From Geomonas diazotrophica (GTDB taxonomy: Bacteria > Desulfobacterota > Desulfuromonadia > Geobacterales > Geobacteraceae), in the NCBI RefSeq assembly GCF_018919385.1, contig NZ_JAHLMF010000007.1, forward strand, positions 154,017 to 218,016: a stretch of 64,000 nucleotides of DNA. The letters are read 5' to 3'. Positions 53,518-63,368 of the stretch are shown piece after piece; position 1 is the stretch's first letter, and every line of letters begins with the position of its first letter. The notes beneath the pieces are model-generated. The model was not told where the DNA came from and did not search any database. It saw nothing but the letters and a program-made list of their open reading frames with translations. A program made the position numbers and the translations under genes.

Positions 53518-55365
53518 ATGTTTCGACAGGGAAAACCCACAATACGCAGCCAGCTGTCCACCCTGGTTGCCGCCTGCGTCCTCCCGGTGTGGCTGATAGC
53601 CGCCCTGATGGCGCGTCATGCCTACGTCACCAAGCTGGACCAGGTGAGCCGCGACCTGCTCGAGAACGCGAGGGGGATGAGCATGGCGGTCGATCGGGAA
53701 CTCGCCAACGCGCAGGCCTCCCTCACCGCACTCGGCAGTTCGCCGTCCTTCAGGAAGGGGGACTTCGTCGCCCTCCACCAGCAGAGCAAGGAAATCCTCA
53801 AGAACTACCCCGGCGCCGACATCATCGTTGCGGACGGCACCGGGCAGCAACTGGTCAATACCTACCGTCCCCTCGGGAGCAGGCTCCCAAAGCGCAACAA
53901 CCCCGACACGGTGCGCCGCATCTTCGAGGGGGGGAAGCCCATCGTCAGCGACCTCTTTCGCGGCGCGGTCACCAAGCGCGCCGTCATCGCCATAGACGTG
54001 CCGGTCGTCATCGACGGCGTCGTCGCCTACGACCTCTCGATGTCCTTCCCCTCGCAGGTCCTTTCCTCCGTGCTGCAAAGCCAGAACGTGTTCAAGGATT
54101 GGTACGGGACCGTGGTGGACCGCAACGGGGTGATCACCGCCCGTACCCGTAACCTGGCCGAATTCGTGGGGAGGCAGATCACCGGGGATCTCCGCACGGC
54201 CATGTCGCGGGCCAACGAGGGGACCATCAGCCTGAAAAACTCCCAGGGGGTGCCCACCTTTTCCGCCTTTTCCAAATCCCCCTTCACGGGATGGACGGTC
54301 GCCGTCGCGGTCCCCACCGAAACCGCGCTCGGAGAGATCTACAGCTGGATGCGCTGGGCGGTGGGCGTCGGCGTCGCCATATCCCTGCTGGGGATACTGC
54401 TCGCTTCCTGGATCGCGAGCCGGATCGCAAAGGACATCCAGTCGCTGGTGGAGCCGGCGCTGGCCATCGGCCGCAGCGAGGTGGCGACGGCGATCGGCAC
54501 GGACTCCAAGGAGGCCTCCGAGCTGGCGGAGGCACTGGTGCAGGCTTCCCAGCTGCTGCATCGCCGGGCCGAGGAAAGGGACCAGGCGGAGCGGCAGCTC
54601 TCCCTCACCATCGAGGAGCTCCGGCTCGAGACCGTCGAGCGGAGCCGGGCCATGGAGGAGGTGCGCCGGCAGGAACAGCTCCTTACCCAGCAAAGCCGTC
54701 AGGCGGCCCTCGGGGAGATGGTGGGCAACATCGCCCACCAGTGGCGCCAGCCGCTGAACGCGTTGGGGCTTTTGGTGCAGCAGCCCCTGCTGTTTCACGA
54801 GCTGGGAGAGCTCGACCGGGAGTTCCTGAAGGAACACGCGGCCAAGTCCATGGAGATCGTGAAGCACATGTCGCAGACCATCGACGACTTCAGGAATTTC
54901 TTCAGGCCGGACAAGGAGAAGATCCGCTTCAAGGTTTCCGACGAAGTCGCCAAGGTGCTGTCGCTGGTCGACGGCAGCCTTCAGTCCCTGGGGGTCTCCT
55001 TGCAGGTGCAGCAGGAGGGTGACCCCACCATCGAGGGATACCCCAACGAGTTCGCCCAGGTCCTGCTCAACGTCCTGCTGAACGCGCGCGACGTCATCGC
55101 CGAGCGCGCGGTGGTCGCCCCGACCGTGCGGGTCCGTATCACGGAACAAGCGGGGAGGACGGTGCTGACTGTGACCGACAACGCCGGCGGGATACCCGAA
55201 GAGATCATGGACCGGATCTTCGACCCCTACTTCACCACCAAGGGGCCCCAGGCCGGCACCGGTGTCGGGCTTTTCATGTCCAAGACCATCATCGAGAAGA
55301 ATATGGGAGGCGTCCTCACCGCGTGCAACGTGGACGGGGGCGCCCAATTCAGGATAGAGGTTTGA
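53518..55365 (+). CDS. Cache-type sensor histidine kinase
   Basis: This 615-residue membrane kinase has TM1 (about 18-33), a large periplasmic Cache sensor (about 35-275), TM2 (about 283-303), a linker coiled coil, and HisKA with NIAHQWRQPLNALG (His407). The HATPase domain has TDNAGGIPEEI and GTGVGLFMSK. I chose the ATG at 53518 with AAGGA five bases ahead. A single-domain response regulator follows after one base, so they form a clear two-component pair. Confidence 0.92.
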   Translation: MFRQGKPTIRSQLSTLVAACVLPVWLIAALMARHAYVTKLDQVSRDLLENARGMSMAVDRELANAQASLTALGSSPSFRKGDFVALHQQSKEILKNYPGADIIVADGTGQQLVNTYRPLGSRLPKRNNPDTVRRIFEGGKPIVSDLFRGAVTKRAVIAIDVPVVIDGVVAYDLSMSFPSQVLSSVLQSQNVFKDWYGTVVDRNGVITARTRNLAEFVGRQITGDLRTAMSRANEGTISLKNSQGVPTFSAFSKSPFTGWTVAVAVPTETALGEIYSWMRWAVGVGVAISLLGILLASWIASRIAKDIQSLVEPALAIGRSEVATAIGTDSKEASELAEALVQASQLLHRRAEERDQAERQLSLTIEELRLETVERSRAMEEVRRQEQLLTQQSRQAALGEMVGNIAHQWRQPLNALGLLVQQPLLFHELGELDREFLKEHAAKSMEIVKHMSQTIDDFRNFFRPDKEKIRFKVSDEVAKVLSLVDGSLQSLGVSLQVQQEGDPTIEGYPNEFAQVLLNVLLNARDVIAERAVVAPTVRVRITEQAGRTVLTVTDNAGGIPEEIMDRIFDPYFTTKGPQAGTGVGLFMSKTIIEKNMGGVLTACNVDGGAQFRIEV

Positions 55366-55366
55366 C

Positions 55367-55777
55367 ATGCCAACCACGCTGATGCTTGTAGAAGACGATC
55401 GGGACACCCTGGAGATCCTCTCCGTCGTGCTGCGGCGCAAGTATGGCGACCTGCAGCTTTGCACCGCGGAGAACGGCAGGAAGGGGGTGGAGCTCTTCAA
55501 GGAACGGGACGTGGACATCGTCATCACCGACGTCAACATGCCCGAGATGGGAGGGGTCGCCATGGTCCAGGCCATCAGGGGGATCAAGCCGCAGGTGCAG
55601 TTCATCTTCATCACCGCGGATGCAGGAAGAGCTACCCTGGAACACTCGGTAGGGGCGGGTTTCAAGCTCGACCACTACATAGAAAAACCGGTCGACTACC
55701 GGGATCTGTTCTCGGCGATCGATGAGTCGCTGGCAACGGTGAGGGCCATGTCGTTTAACGGCGCCGGTAAGAACTGA
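55367..55777 (+). CDS. single-domain response regulator
   Basis: This 136-residue CheY-like receiver has Asp10-Asp11, the phospho-site Asp55 (ITDVNMPEMGG) and Lys106 (EKPVD). It has no output domain, so it acts by protein contact, for example on a motor, a kinase or another receiver. It starts one base after the kinase stop. Confidence 0.94.
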   Translation: MPTTLMLVEDDRDTLEILSVVLRRKYGDLQLCTAENGRKGVELFKERDVDIVITDVNMPEMGGVAMVQAIRGIKPQVQFIFITADAGRATLEHSVGAGFKLDHYIEKPVDYRDLFSAIDESLATVRAMSFNGAGKN

Positions 55778-55921
55778 ACCGGTGCGGCGTAGCGATGCGT
55801 TATAAAGCGAGGTGAACAACGAGAGAGTGTACAAGCAGGCCGGTACGCTGTATACTTTCGTCGTTTGCTGTCAAGATGTCGATGCGATCAAAGAGACCTG
55901 CCGCACACAAGGAGGAAGCCC

Positions 55922-56569
55922 ATGAAAAAGAACCTGCTCGCCATTCTCGTTCTGACTTTGCTTGCCCTTCCCGCCGCCGCTATGGCGACTCCCCCCCGCC
56001 CGGGACCGTACGTCGCCGGGTTTGTCGGGGTGACCGTCCCCGAGACCGTCGACGCCACCAGCTTCGGTGGGGGCACCGTCTTCAACGACCGGATCAAGTT
56101 CGATCCCGGCCTGAACGTAGGGGGTGCCCTGGGCTTCGACTTCGGCATGATGCGTCTCGAAGGGGAGATCTCCTACAAGGACCTGCAGCTCAACGCGGTC
56201 ACCGACCGGGACACCGGTGAGCGGTTCAGGGTCGCGGACGGCAGCGTCGATACCACGGCCTTCATGGCCAACGCGTTCATCGACCTGCACAACGACAGCC
56301 CCATCACCCCCTACCTTGGAGGGGGCATAGGCTTCGCCGCGCTGCACCTGAACGACGTATTCAGCCGTGCTGGAGATTTCCTTTATGAGGCCGACGACCA
56401 GGTGGTGTTCGCCTACCAGGCGGGCGGCGGCCTGGAGGTCGCCCTGAACCGGCAGCTTTCCCTCGACCTCGCCTACCGCTACTTCGGCACCTCGAAGGCG
56501 TCCTTCATCAATACCGAGTTCGAGGTCCAGTCGCACAACGCCACGATGGGGCTCAGATTCAAGTTCTGA
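55922..56569 (+). CDS. outer-membrane beta-barrel protein
   Basis: This 215-residue protein has a strong AAGGAGGA site and a signal peptide (MKKNLLAILVLTLLALP, ending AMA). Alternating strands with Gly/aromatic turns and a C-terminal aromatic end (ATMGLRFKF) resemble the OmpA/opacity-type eight-strand porins. The terminal Phe fits recognition by the Bam complex. The function is probably structural or adhesive. Confidence 0.88.
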   Translation: MKKNLLAILVLTLLALPAAAMATPPRPGPYVAGFVGVTVPETVDATSFGGGTVFNDRIKFDPGLNVGGALGFDFGMMRLEGEISYKDLQLNAVTDRDTGERFRVADGSVDTTAFMANAFIDLHNDSPITPYLGGGIGFAALHLNDVFSRAGDFLYEADDQVVFAYQAGGGLEVALNRQLSLDLAYRYFGTSKASFINTEFEVQSHNATMGLRFKF

Positions 56570-56592
56570 CGGGGAGTTGACACGGGGCGACC

Positions 56593-57405
56593 ATGGACGA
56601 TCTGAGTGCTCAGAACCAGGAACTGGAACGGCAAAACCAGCAGCTGCTCGACGCCTACGCCCAGCTGGACAGGGCACTGGCCCAGTACGCCGAACTCTAC
56701 GACTTCGCCCCGGTAGGCTACCTGACCATCGGGGAGGGGCGGCGCATTGAAAAGGTCAACCTTACCTGTTGCGCCCTTTTGCAGCGGGACCGCGTGGTGC
56801 TGCTGGGGAAGGACTTTTTGGAGTTGGTGGTCAAGGAGGACCGCCCGGCCCTGCTCGATTACCTGGAGCGCCTTTGCTGTCGCAGGGACGGCGTCAATTG
56901 CGAGGTAAGGCTGCACAACGAAACGCCGGTGCTGCTTGAGTCGGCCGTATCCAAGGAACACCACGAGTGCCGCATCGTCATGCTGGACGTGAGCCGGCAG
57001 AAGCAGGTCGAGGGGGCACTGCGTGAAAGCGAGAAACGTTTCAAGGCGCTGGTTGAGGTGACCTCGGACCTGGTGTGGGAGGTGGACGCCAATGGCGTCT
57101 ATACCTATGTCAGTCCAAAGGTGTTCGACCTGCTCGGCTACACCCCCGAGGAGGTGGTTGGGAAGACCCCCTTCGACCTCATGCCGGCACACGAGGCAGA
57201 CCGGCTGCTCATGATCTTCGGCGAACTCGCTGCCCGGCAGGAGCCGTTTGACAACCTCGAGAACGTCAACCTCCGCAAAGACGGCAAGGAGGTGCTCCTC
57301 GAGACCAGCGCCGTTCCCATCTTCGACGGGAACGGTGCCTTCGTCGGTTTCCGGGGTATAGACCGGGACATCACCCACCGGCCGGCTCCCAAACGGGAAG
57401 GTTAG
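56593..57405 (+). CDS. two-PAS-domain protein without output domain
   Basis: This 270-residue protein has an N-terminal coiled coil, then two PAS domains: about 38-135 (LYDFAPVGYLTIGEGRR) and about 140-258 (KALVEVTSDLVWEVDANG, ending GIDRDITHR). No kinase, GGDEF or receiver domain follows. It may be an adaptor or small-molecule sensor that binds another protein. A 13-bp perfect terminator follows. Confidence 0.85.
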   Translation: MDDLSAQNQELERQNQQLLDAYAQLDRALAQYAELYDFAPVGYLTIGEGRRIEKVNLTCCALLQRDRVVLLGKDFLELVVKEDRPALLDYLERLCCRRDGVNCEVRLHNETPVLLESAVSKEHHECRIVMLDVSRQKQVEGALRESEKRFKALVEVTSDLVWEVDANGVYTYVSPKVFDLLGYTPEEVVGKTPFDLMPAHEADRLLMIFGELAARQEPFDNLENVNLRKDGKEVLLETSAVPIFDGNGAFVGFRGIDRDITHRPAPKREG

Positions 57406-57431
57406 GCTTTCATTTCGCCGCCGAACACAGG

Positions 57432-57467
57432 AAAAGGCCAAGTCCGCAAGACTTGGCCTTTTCTTTT
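57432..57467 (+). terminator. strong intrinsic terminator after the PAS-PAS gene
   Basis: AAAAGGCCAAGTC (57432-57444) pairs perfectly with GACTTGGCCTTTT (57450-57462), then CTTTT. Confidence 0.93.
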
Positions 57468-57714
57468 GCGACGTCATGGCAGCGGGGGATGCTGCAATAG
57501 GGACGGGGCTCCCGCGAGATTATTTCGTTGTAATAAGCTTGTTGTATTGATATTTTGTGCTGACTCCAGGGGCGGTTTCCTCTCAGTAGAGGCGGCGAAA
57601 CGGCTACAAAGAAGCAAAACGATATCAAGATGCACAGTCAACGAGTCGATTAGTCAGTAATTGTTACGTCACGTTCAGGTTCGCCCTGCAGGACGCTGTT
57701 AACGGTGGTTAGTT
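57468..57714. other. upstream region of the large PAS kinase
   Basis: This region of about 250 bases is AT-richer than its neighbours. No promoter of good quality and no other gene is seen. A short open frame (57466-57660, plus strand) lacks a ribosome site. Confidence 0.4.
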
Positions 57715-60700
57715 ATGCTCAGATTCGGTAACATCGCGGCGCCGCTGCTCACCTGCTTCGCCACACTGATAGCCACGCTTTATTGGGCGGAGCCGCAGGC
57801 TGTTTTGGAGCCGACGGCACTGCTGCCGGTTCTCAACACGGTCTTCCTCGCCTTCATCCCTTTCTTCATCGTATTCATCTCGACCAGGCTGTTCCTGGCC
57901 GTCGGACGCGTCCCCCTGCTCATGCTCGGTTGCGGCATGCTGGCCCTGGGGGCCGGGGGGGCTGTCTCGGGATGGTTCATAGGTCAGCCCAACGGACCCA
58001 ACATAACGGTCACCATCTACAACAGCGCAGCCCTCCTGAGCGGTCTGCTGCTCTTTGCGGGCGCGCTGGCTCCGCTATTAGGTGCCAAGGACACTCCCGC
58101 CGGGCTCCGACTCCCCCTGCTCCTTATGAGCTACCTCGGCGTCGTCCTGGTCTCAGGCGGCATCGTGGCAGCCGCGGTTGCCGGGTTTGCCGCCCCCTTC
58201 ATCGTCCAGGGAGCCGGCCCGACCCTGACCGGGAAGGCGGTGCTGGCCGCCACCATCCTGTTTTACGCGGCGACTGCCGCTTTGTCCCTGAAACGGTACC
58301 TGAAGCTGCAGTTGGAACTGTTGCGCTGGTACGCGACCGGCCTGGCGCTCTTCGCCACGGGGCTCACGGGTGTCCTGCTGCAGAAGTCGGTGGGGAGCCC
58401 CATGGGGTGGGCGGGGAGAACGGCGCAGTACACCGGCGGGATCTGCATACTGATCGGCGTCCTGAGCTTCTGGAAATCCATCGTCGACACCGGCCACTCC
58501 ATAGCCGAGGCCTTCGGCGAGGTGTCACGCAGGCGCATCAGCGAGCTCGAGCAGATGAACGCCCAGCTGCAGCGGGTCATTGCCGAGCAGCAGTCGACCC
58601 AAAAGGCACTGCAGGAAAGCCGCATGCTGTTGGCGAACATCATAAGCGGCACCTCCGATGCCATCTTCGCCAAGGACCTGCTCGGGCGCTATACGCTGTT
58701 CAACGCCGCTGCCGAACGGGTCGTGGGAAAGAGCGCCGCGCAGGTGCTCGGCCAGGACGACGGCTTTCTCTTCTCGCCGGAGGAGTCTGCAACGGTGATG
58801 GCCTACGATCGGAAGGTGATCGAGTCCGGTGTGGTCAACACCTACCAGGAGGTCGTTTGCGACGCGTCCGGCAGGACCGTCACCTTCCTTTCCACCAAGG
58901 GGCCCCTGTTCGACGTCACCGGGGAACCCTCGGGCCTTTTCGGCATCTCGCGCGACATCACCGAGCTTAAAAGGGCGCATGATGAGCTGGACCGCGTGAT
59001 GCAGGAGCAGAGCATCATCCTTGAGAACGCACCCATCGCCATTTTCAAGATCGTGGACAGAAGGCAGGTCTGGATCAACCGCAAGGCGGAAGAGCTCTTC
59101 CAGTACTCGAAAAAGGAGATGGAACTGCAGACCACCCGGAAGCTTTATCCATCCGACGAGGCCTACGAAAAACTCGGCAGGGAAGCGTATTCCGTTCTGG
59201 CCCAGGGGCTGCCGTACGAAACCGAGCAGGAGCTGATAAGAAAGGACGGCGCCCGCCTGCGGGTCAGGTACGTCGGCAAGGCCATCTACCCCCCGGACCT
59301 GTCCAAAGGGACCCTTTGGCTGCTCGAGGACGTGACCGAGCGGAGGCTTATGGAGGAGGCGCTGCGCGAGGGAGAACGGCTCTACCGCAACCTCCTTGAG
59401 AACGTGCCGGCTATCATTTACAACTACTCAACCAAGCGGGGGGGGCTCTTCTACTCGCCTCAGGTCGAGAAGGTCTTTGGTTACCCGCTGCAGGCGTTTT
59501 ACGACAACCCGATGCTCTGGAAAGAGTCCATTCATCCGGATGACATCGGCAAGGTGATGGGTGTAATCGCCGAGGTGCGGGCCAGGGGGCAGGGGGAGCA
59601 GCATGTCGAGTACCGCGTGCGTGACCGCAGCGGCGAATGGATCTGGCTCCACGACACCTTGATCAGACCGGAGGTCGCACACGATGATACCGTCATCTTC
59701 GGCATAGCCCAGGACATCACCGAGCGCAAGAATCTAGAACTGAAACTCGCCGAGAGCGAGCTCAAGTTCCGCAACCTGGTGATGAACGCCCCGTTCCTGG
59801 TCACCAACGTCGACCGCGCCGGGAACATCGAGTTCATCAACAGGTGCTCGGAGGGGTTCGATCCCGAAACGGTCATCGGAACCAGTTCGTATGACTATAT
59901 CGAAGGGGAGAGCAAAGAGGTCTACCGCGCGGCGCTGGAGCGCACCTTCGCGCAGCGGCTCCCGCAGCGGATCATCGTCTCCGGCCTTGGGGACGCCGGC
60001 ACCTCGCGCTGGTTCGAGACGGTGCTCGGGCCGCTGGTCAACGGCGGGAGGATGGAATCCGCCATCCAGGTCACCATCGACATCACCGAGCGCAAGCTGG
60101 CCGAAATGGCCCTCGAAAACGCCCGCCACGAGCTGGAGCGGCAGGTCGAGGCGAGGACGGAATCTCTCACCGCGACCAACGCCCGTTTGCGTGCCGAGGT
60201 CGAGGAACGCATGCGGGCCGAAGGTCAGATCCTCGAACACCAGAAGAAGATGGAGGCCTTGACCCAGGAGCTCTCCCTCACCGAGGAGCGCGAGCGGGAA
60301 CGCATAGCGGGCGAACTGCACGACCAGGTCGGCCAGCACCTCATCCTGGTGAAGCTGAAGCTGCAGTGGCTCGCCAACGAGCTCTCTTCAGAAAAGGAGA
60401 TCGGCCTGGCCGAGGAGATCGACAATCTCCTTTCCCAGTCGATCCAGGACATCCGGTCCCTGACCTTCCAGTTGAGGCCCCCCATCCTGGCCAACGCCGG
60501 GCTCGGTGCGGCCATAAAGTGGCTGGCGGAGGAGCTCAGGGAGAACTACGGGCTGAACTTCGAGCTTGTCGACGACCATACCCCGCTCCCCTTCAGGTAC
60601 GAGGTCCGCTCCTCCATCTTCCAGGCGGTGCGGGAGATCCTTTTGAACGTCGTCAAGCATTCGCACTGCAGCCTGGCCCGGATCAGGCTCGGCAACGACG

Positions 60701-60918
60701 GCTCCCGCATGGTGATCGAGATAACCGATAACGGTACCGGCTTCGACCCGGAGGAGGTGGCCAGGAAGAAAAGCCGCTCCGGAGGGTTCGGCCTCTTCAA
60801 CCTGCGCAGGAAGATCGAATACCTGGGGGGAGAGCTCAGGATCGAAACCGAAATGGGAGCGGGGACGCGGGTTACCATCGCCGTCCCCCCTGACCTGGCC
60901 GGCTCGGCCGAGGGATAG
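57715..60918 (+). CDS. large membrane histidine kinase with four PAS domains
   Basis: This 1067-residue protein has an N-terminal membrane region of about seven spans (1-265). Four PAS/PAC domains lie at about 300-420, 435-545, 555-675 and 680-800. A coiled coil leads to a HisKA_3-type dimerisation domain (RERIAGELHDQVGQHL, about 860) and a HATPase domain (GGFGLFNLRRKIEYLGG). The HisKA_3/NarX-type kinase suggests a LuxR/NarL-family partner, which is not next to it. Each PAS unit could bind haem, flavin or a small ligand; none can be named. It is a typical redox or energy-sensing layout for Geobacter relatives. Confidence 0.92.
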   Translation: MLRFGNIAAPLLTCFATLIATLYWAEPQAVLEPTALLPVLNTVFLAFIPFFIVFISTRLFLAVGRVPLLMLGCGMLALGAGGAVSGWFIGQPNGPNITVTIYNSAALLSGLLLFAGALAPLLGAKDTPAGLRLPLLLMSYLGVVLVSGGIVAAAVAGFAAPFIVQGAGPTLTGKAVLAATILFYAATAALSLKRYLKLQLELLRWYATGLALFATGLTGVLLQKSVGSPMGWAGRTAQYTGGICILIGVLSFWKSIVDTGHSIAEAFGEVSRRRISELEQMNAQLQRVIAEQQSTQKALQESRMLLANIISGTSDAIFAKDLLGRYTLFNAAAERVVGKSAAQVLGQDDGFLFSPEESATVMAYDRKVIESGVVNTYQEVVCDASGRTVTFLSTKGPLFDVTGEPSGLFGISRDITELKRAHDELDRVMQEQSIILENAPIAIFKIVDRRQVWINRKAEELFQYSKKEMELQTTRKLYPSDEAYEKLGREAYSVLAQGLPYETEQELIRKDGARLRVRYVGKAIYPPDLSKGTLWLLEDVTERRLMEEALREGERLYRNLLENVPAIIYNYSTKRGGLFYSPQVEKVFGYPLQAFYDNPMLWKESIHPDDIGKVMGVIAEVRARGQGEQHVEYRVRDRSGEWIWLHDTLIRPEVAHDDTVIFGIAQDITERKNLELKLAESELKFRNLVMNAPFLVTNVDRAGNIEFINRCSEGFDPETVIGTSSYDYIEGESKEVYRAALERTFAQRLPQRIIVSGLGDAGTSRWFETVLGPLVNGGRMESAIQVTIDITERKLAEMALENARHELERQVEARTESLTATNARLRAEVEERMRAEGQILEHQKKMEALTQELSLTEERERERIAGELHDQVGQHLILVKLKLQWLANELSSEKEIGLAEEIDNLLSQSIQDIRSLTFQLRPPILANAGLGAAIKWLAEELRENYGLNFELVDDHTPLPFRYEVRSSIFQAVREILLNVVKHSHCSLARIRLGNDGSRMVIEITDNGTGFDPEEVARKKSRSGGFGLFNLRRKIEYLGGELRIETEMGAGTRVTIAVPPDLAGSAEG

Positions 60919-61040
60919 CTCCCGACGAAACAGCGCGGCTGACCCGGGCATCCGGCGAAGCCCTGCGAACCAGGCCGGTGCGGAGCCGGCGGATTAGCCC
61001 TGCGCCATACCCATCCACCCTTACCTTACCGGAGCACCTC

Positions 61041-61532
61041 ATGAAAAAACTCGATTTCGACGATCTCACAAGCCTCAGCAGCGAAGCGCAACAATCCCCG
61101 CGCAAACGGATGAATCGCAACCTTCATTCCGATCTGTCCGACCCGGTTCAGCGCCTGGCGATCGCCATGGAGCCGGACACCTACATCCGCCCCCACCACC
61201 ATCGGCAGACATGGGAGATCCTGATCCCTCTGCGGGGGCGTTTCGTGGTATTGACCTTCGACGATGGCGGCGTGGTGATCGAACGTGCCGTGCTGGGGGA
61301 GGGGGGCTTCGCCGTCGAAATCCCGGCGGGGGGGTGGCATGCCGTGCTTTCTCTTGACGACGGCGGTGTCATCTTCGAAGTGAAGTGCGGCCCGTACGCC
61401 CCCTTCAAGGAGGAAGACTTCTCCCCCTGGTCCCCTGCCGCCGATGACGATGCGTACAAGGAGCTCATGCGCTGGTTCCGTAATGCCGAAGTGGGGCAGC
61501 GCTGGCCGGGTTGCGGTGAAGGCGGCGCCTAG
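61041..61532 (+). CDS. WbuC-family cupin metalloprotein
   Basis: This 163-residue cupin has a His-rich metal site (RPHHHRQTWEIL, about residues 50-60) and the closing strand FEVKCGPYAPF. WbuC proteins are found with O-antigen and lipopolysaccharide genes; their reaction is unknown. I start at ATG 61041 with CGGAG. Its end overlaps the convergent arnD end by four bases, placing it next to the lipid A modification genes. Confidence 0.85.
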   Translation: MKKLDFDDLTSLSSEAQQSPRKRMNRNLHSDLSDPVQRLAIAMEPDTYIRPHHHRQTWEILIPLRGRFVVLTFDDGGVVIERAVLGEGGFAVEIPAGGWHAVLSLDDGGVIFEVKCGPYAPFKEEDFSPWSPAADDDAYKELMRWFRNAEVGQRWPGCGEGGA

Positions 61533-62437
61533 AGAGCCGATCCCTGCAAGGCCACAGGCATCGCCCTGCCGGGGAGATAAGCCATTTCCACGGAGCAGTC
61601 GGGCGCCTCGGCCCCGTACTCGGTGGCCGCTTCCCTGAGCGTAAGAAAGCGCACGCCGCGCCCGGTGAGGCGGGTGAGCAGGTCTTTGAAGGCGTGGGTG
61701 AGGGCTTTCCCCTCGAGTTCCGCGTGGATCGTGTGCACGTTCAACCCGGAACGCAGCCGCCTCAGGTAGATGTCGTTGACCGTGGCGGCGGTTATCCCGT
61801 TCTCGCCGATCAATTCGTCCATGGTGGGCCAGGTGGAAGGAACCTGCAGGGTCTGGAAACGTTTGCCGTTGAAGACGGGGTAGAAGGGGAACTCCCCCCT
61901 GGTGTCGCTGCAGTAGGCAAGGCCGAGGGAGTCCTGGACCTCGAACGACGCGGCACTTACGGTCCAGCCGGGGGCGGCGCAGGTGGCGGCGGGAGAGCCG
62001 AAGATCTCCTCGAAGCCGGCAAAGGCCCGCCCCAAGTCCGCTTCGACCTCCTGCCGGGAGAGCCTGTGCAGGTGGTCGTGCCACTCCACGTGGTCCCAGC
62101 AATGTATCCCGGTTTCGTGGCCGGCATCCCGCACGCTCCTTATCACCTCCCCCAGTTCCTTGCCGATCATCGGCGCGGGAAGCAGGGTCCCGTAGAGCAT
62201 GGTCTTCAGACCGTACATGGCCGGCGCCTTGGTGCGCAGCATCTTGGCCAGGAAACCCTTGTGGAGGAGGCGGCGCACGGCCTTCCCCGAGTTGTCGGGG
62301 CCCAAGGAAAAGTAGAAGGTCGCTCGGACCCCGAAGGCTTCGAGAAGCTGCAGCAGGTTCGGGATCCCGTCACGGGTGCCGCAGTAGGTATCGACGTCGA
62401 CCTTGAGGGCTACGGTCTGTGGCTCGTATTGGTGCAT
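61529..62437 (-). CDS. arnD: 4-deoxy-4-formamido-L-arabinose-phosphoundecaprenol deformylase
   Basis: ArnD removes the formyl group from undecaprenyl-phosphate-L-Ara4FN, so that aminoarabinose can be attached to lipid A for cationic-peptide resistance. The 302-residue protein has the NodB-like start LKVDVDTYCGTRDG, the HCWDHVEWHDH metal motif and a full C-terminal domain. The start at 62437 follows GGGAGCC; a longer frame upstream overlaps the formyltransferase. It reads with the formyltransferase and ArnC-like genes in one operon. Confidence 0.9.
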   Translation of the reverse strand: MHQYEPQTVALKVDVDTYCGTRDGIPNLLQLLEAFGVRATFYFSLGPDNSGKAVRRLLHKGFLAKMLRTKAPAMYGLKTMLYGTLLPAPMIGKELGEVIRSVRDAGHETGIHCWDHVEWHDHLHRLSRQEVEADLGRAFAGFEEIFGSPAATCAAPGWTVSAASFEVQDSLGLAYCSDTRGEFPFYPVFNGKRFQTLQVPSTWPTMDELIGENGITAATVNDIYLRRLRSGLNVHTIHAELEGKALTHAFKDLLTRLTGRGVRFLTLREAATEYGAEAPDCSVEMAYLPGRAMPVALQGSAL

Positions 62438-62456
62438 GCGGTCTAGGCTCCCTGGC

Positions 62457-63368
62457 TCAGGTGAAAAGCGCGCCGTGGCAAGGCGTGGCTGCGACGAAGT
62501 CGGCGGCGCAGAGTTCCGTCTTCCCTTCGAACTGAAGGCGCCGTATTTCCAAGAGGCCGCTGCCGGTGCCCACCAAAAGCGGTTGCGTCGACACGACGCG
62601 CCCCGGCCCCCCGGTTCCCTCGACAGGGAAGGCCTGCCAGACGAGGAGCTTTTGGCCGGCAAGGGTGGTGAAGGCTCCGGGGTAGGGGTGGGTGACGCCG
62701 CGCACCAGGTTGTAGATCTCTACCGCGCTCAGGTTCCAGTCGATGCGGCCATCCTCGGGCCTGCGGCCGCCGCAGTAGTTGCCCGCCTTCAGGTCCATCG
62801 GGATGCGCGGCGCGCTCCCCTCGATCAACTGCGGCCATGAACGGCGCAGCACCTCTACCGCCGCCTCGGTCACCTTGTTGAAGACGTCGAAGGCCGTGTC
62901 CTCGAAGGCGATCTCCACCCGCTCCTGGTCGACGATCTCGCCGGCGTCCGGCTTCTCCACCATGTAGTGCAGGGTGACCCCTGTGGAAGTCTCCCCCTTG
63001 ATCACCGCCCAGTTGACCGGCACGCGCCCGCGGTACTTCGGGAGGTAGGAGCCGTGCATGTTGAGGGCGCCGCGCCCGGCCAGTGACAGCACCTCGGGGG
63101 TGATCATGTTGCGGTAGTAGAAGGAGAGCAGGAAATCCGGGGAGAGTTCCGCCAGGATCTCGCGGTTCTCCGGGGCGTTGATGCTGCTGGTCAGGCAGGG
63201 GATGCCGTGGCGTGCCGCGAGCCCGCAGACCGACTGGAACCAGATCTGCTCGCCCGGGGAGTCCTCGTGGCTGAAGACGAGACGGACGTCGGCCCCTTGG
63301 CGCAGCAACTCCTCGAGGCAACGATAGCCGACGTTGTGGTAGGCGCAGACGACGACCTTATCCTTCAT
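62457..63368 (-). CDS. stand-alone ArnA-type formyltransferase
   Basis: This 303-residue protein matches the N-terminal formyltransferase half of ArnA. It shows the N-H-D catalytic set (LNMHGSYLPKYRGRVP and the Asp in DAGEIV) and a C-terminal OB-like domain. The ArnA dehydrogenase half is not fused here, so UDP-Ara4N is formylated by a separate enzyme. The start lies ahead of GGGGGAG and overlaps the ArnC end by 11 bases, indicating a coupled operon. Confidence 0.88.
   Translation of the reverse strand: MKDKVVVCAYHNVGYRCLEELLRQGADVRLVFSHEDSPGEQIWFQSVCGLAARHGIPCLTSSINAPENREILAELSPDFLLSFYYRNMITPEVLSLAGRGALNMHGSYLPKYRGRVPVNWAVIKGETSTGVTLHYMVEKPDAGEIVDQERVEIAFEDTAFDVFNKVTEAAVEVLRRSWPQLIEGSAPRIPMDLKAGNYCGGRRPEDGRIDWNLSAVEIYNLVRGVTHPYPGAFTTLAGQKLLVWQAFPVEGTGGPGRVVSTQPLLVGTGSGLLEIRRLQFEGKTELCAADFVAATPCHGALFT

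Noticed and set aside
57466..57660. 64-codon plus-strand frame before the large PAS kinase
   Set aside because: It begins on the terminator arm of the previous gene, with no ribosome site and unusual codon use.
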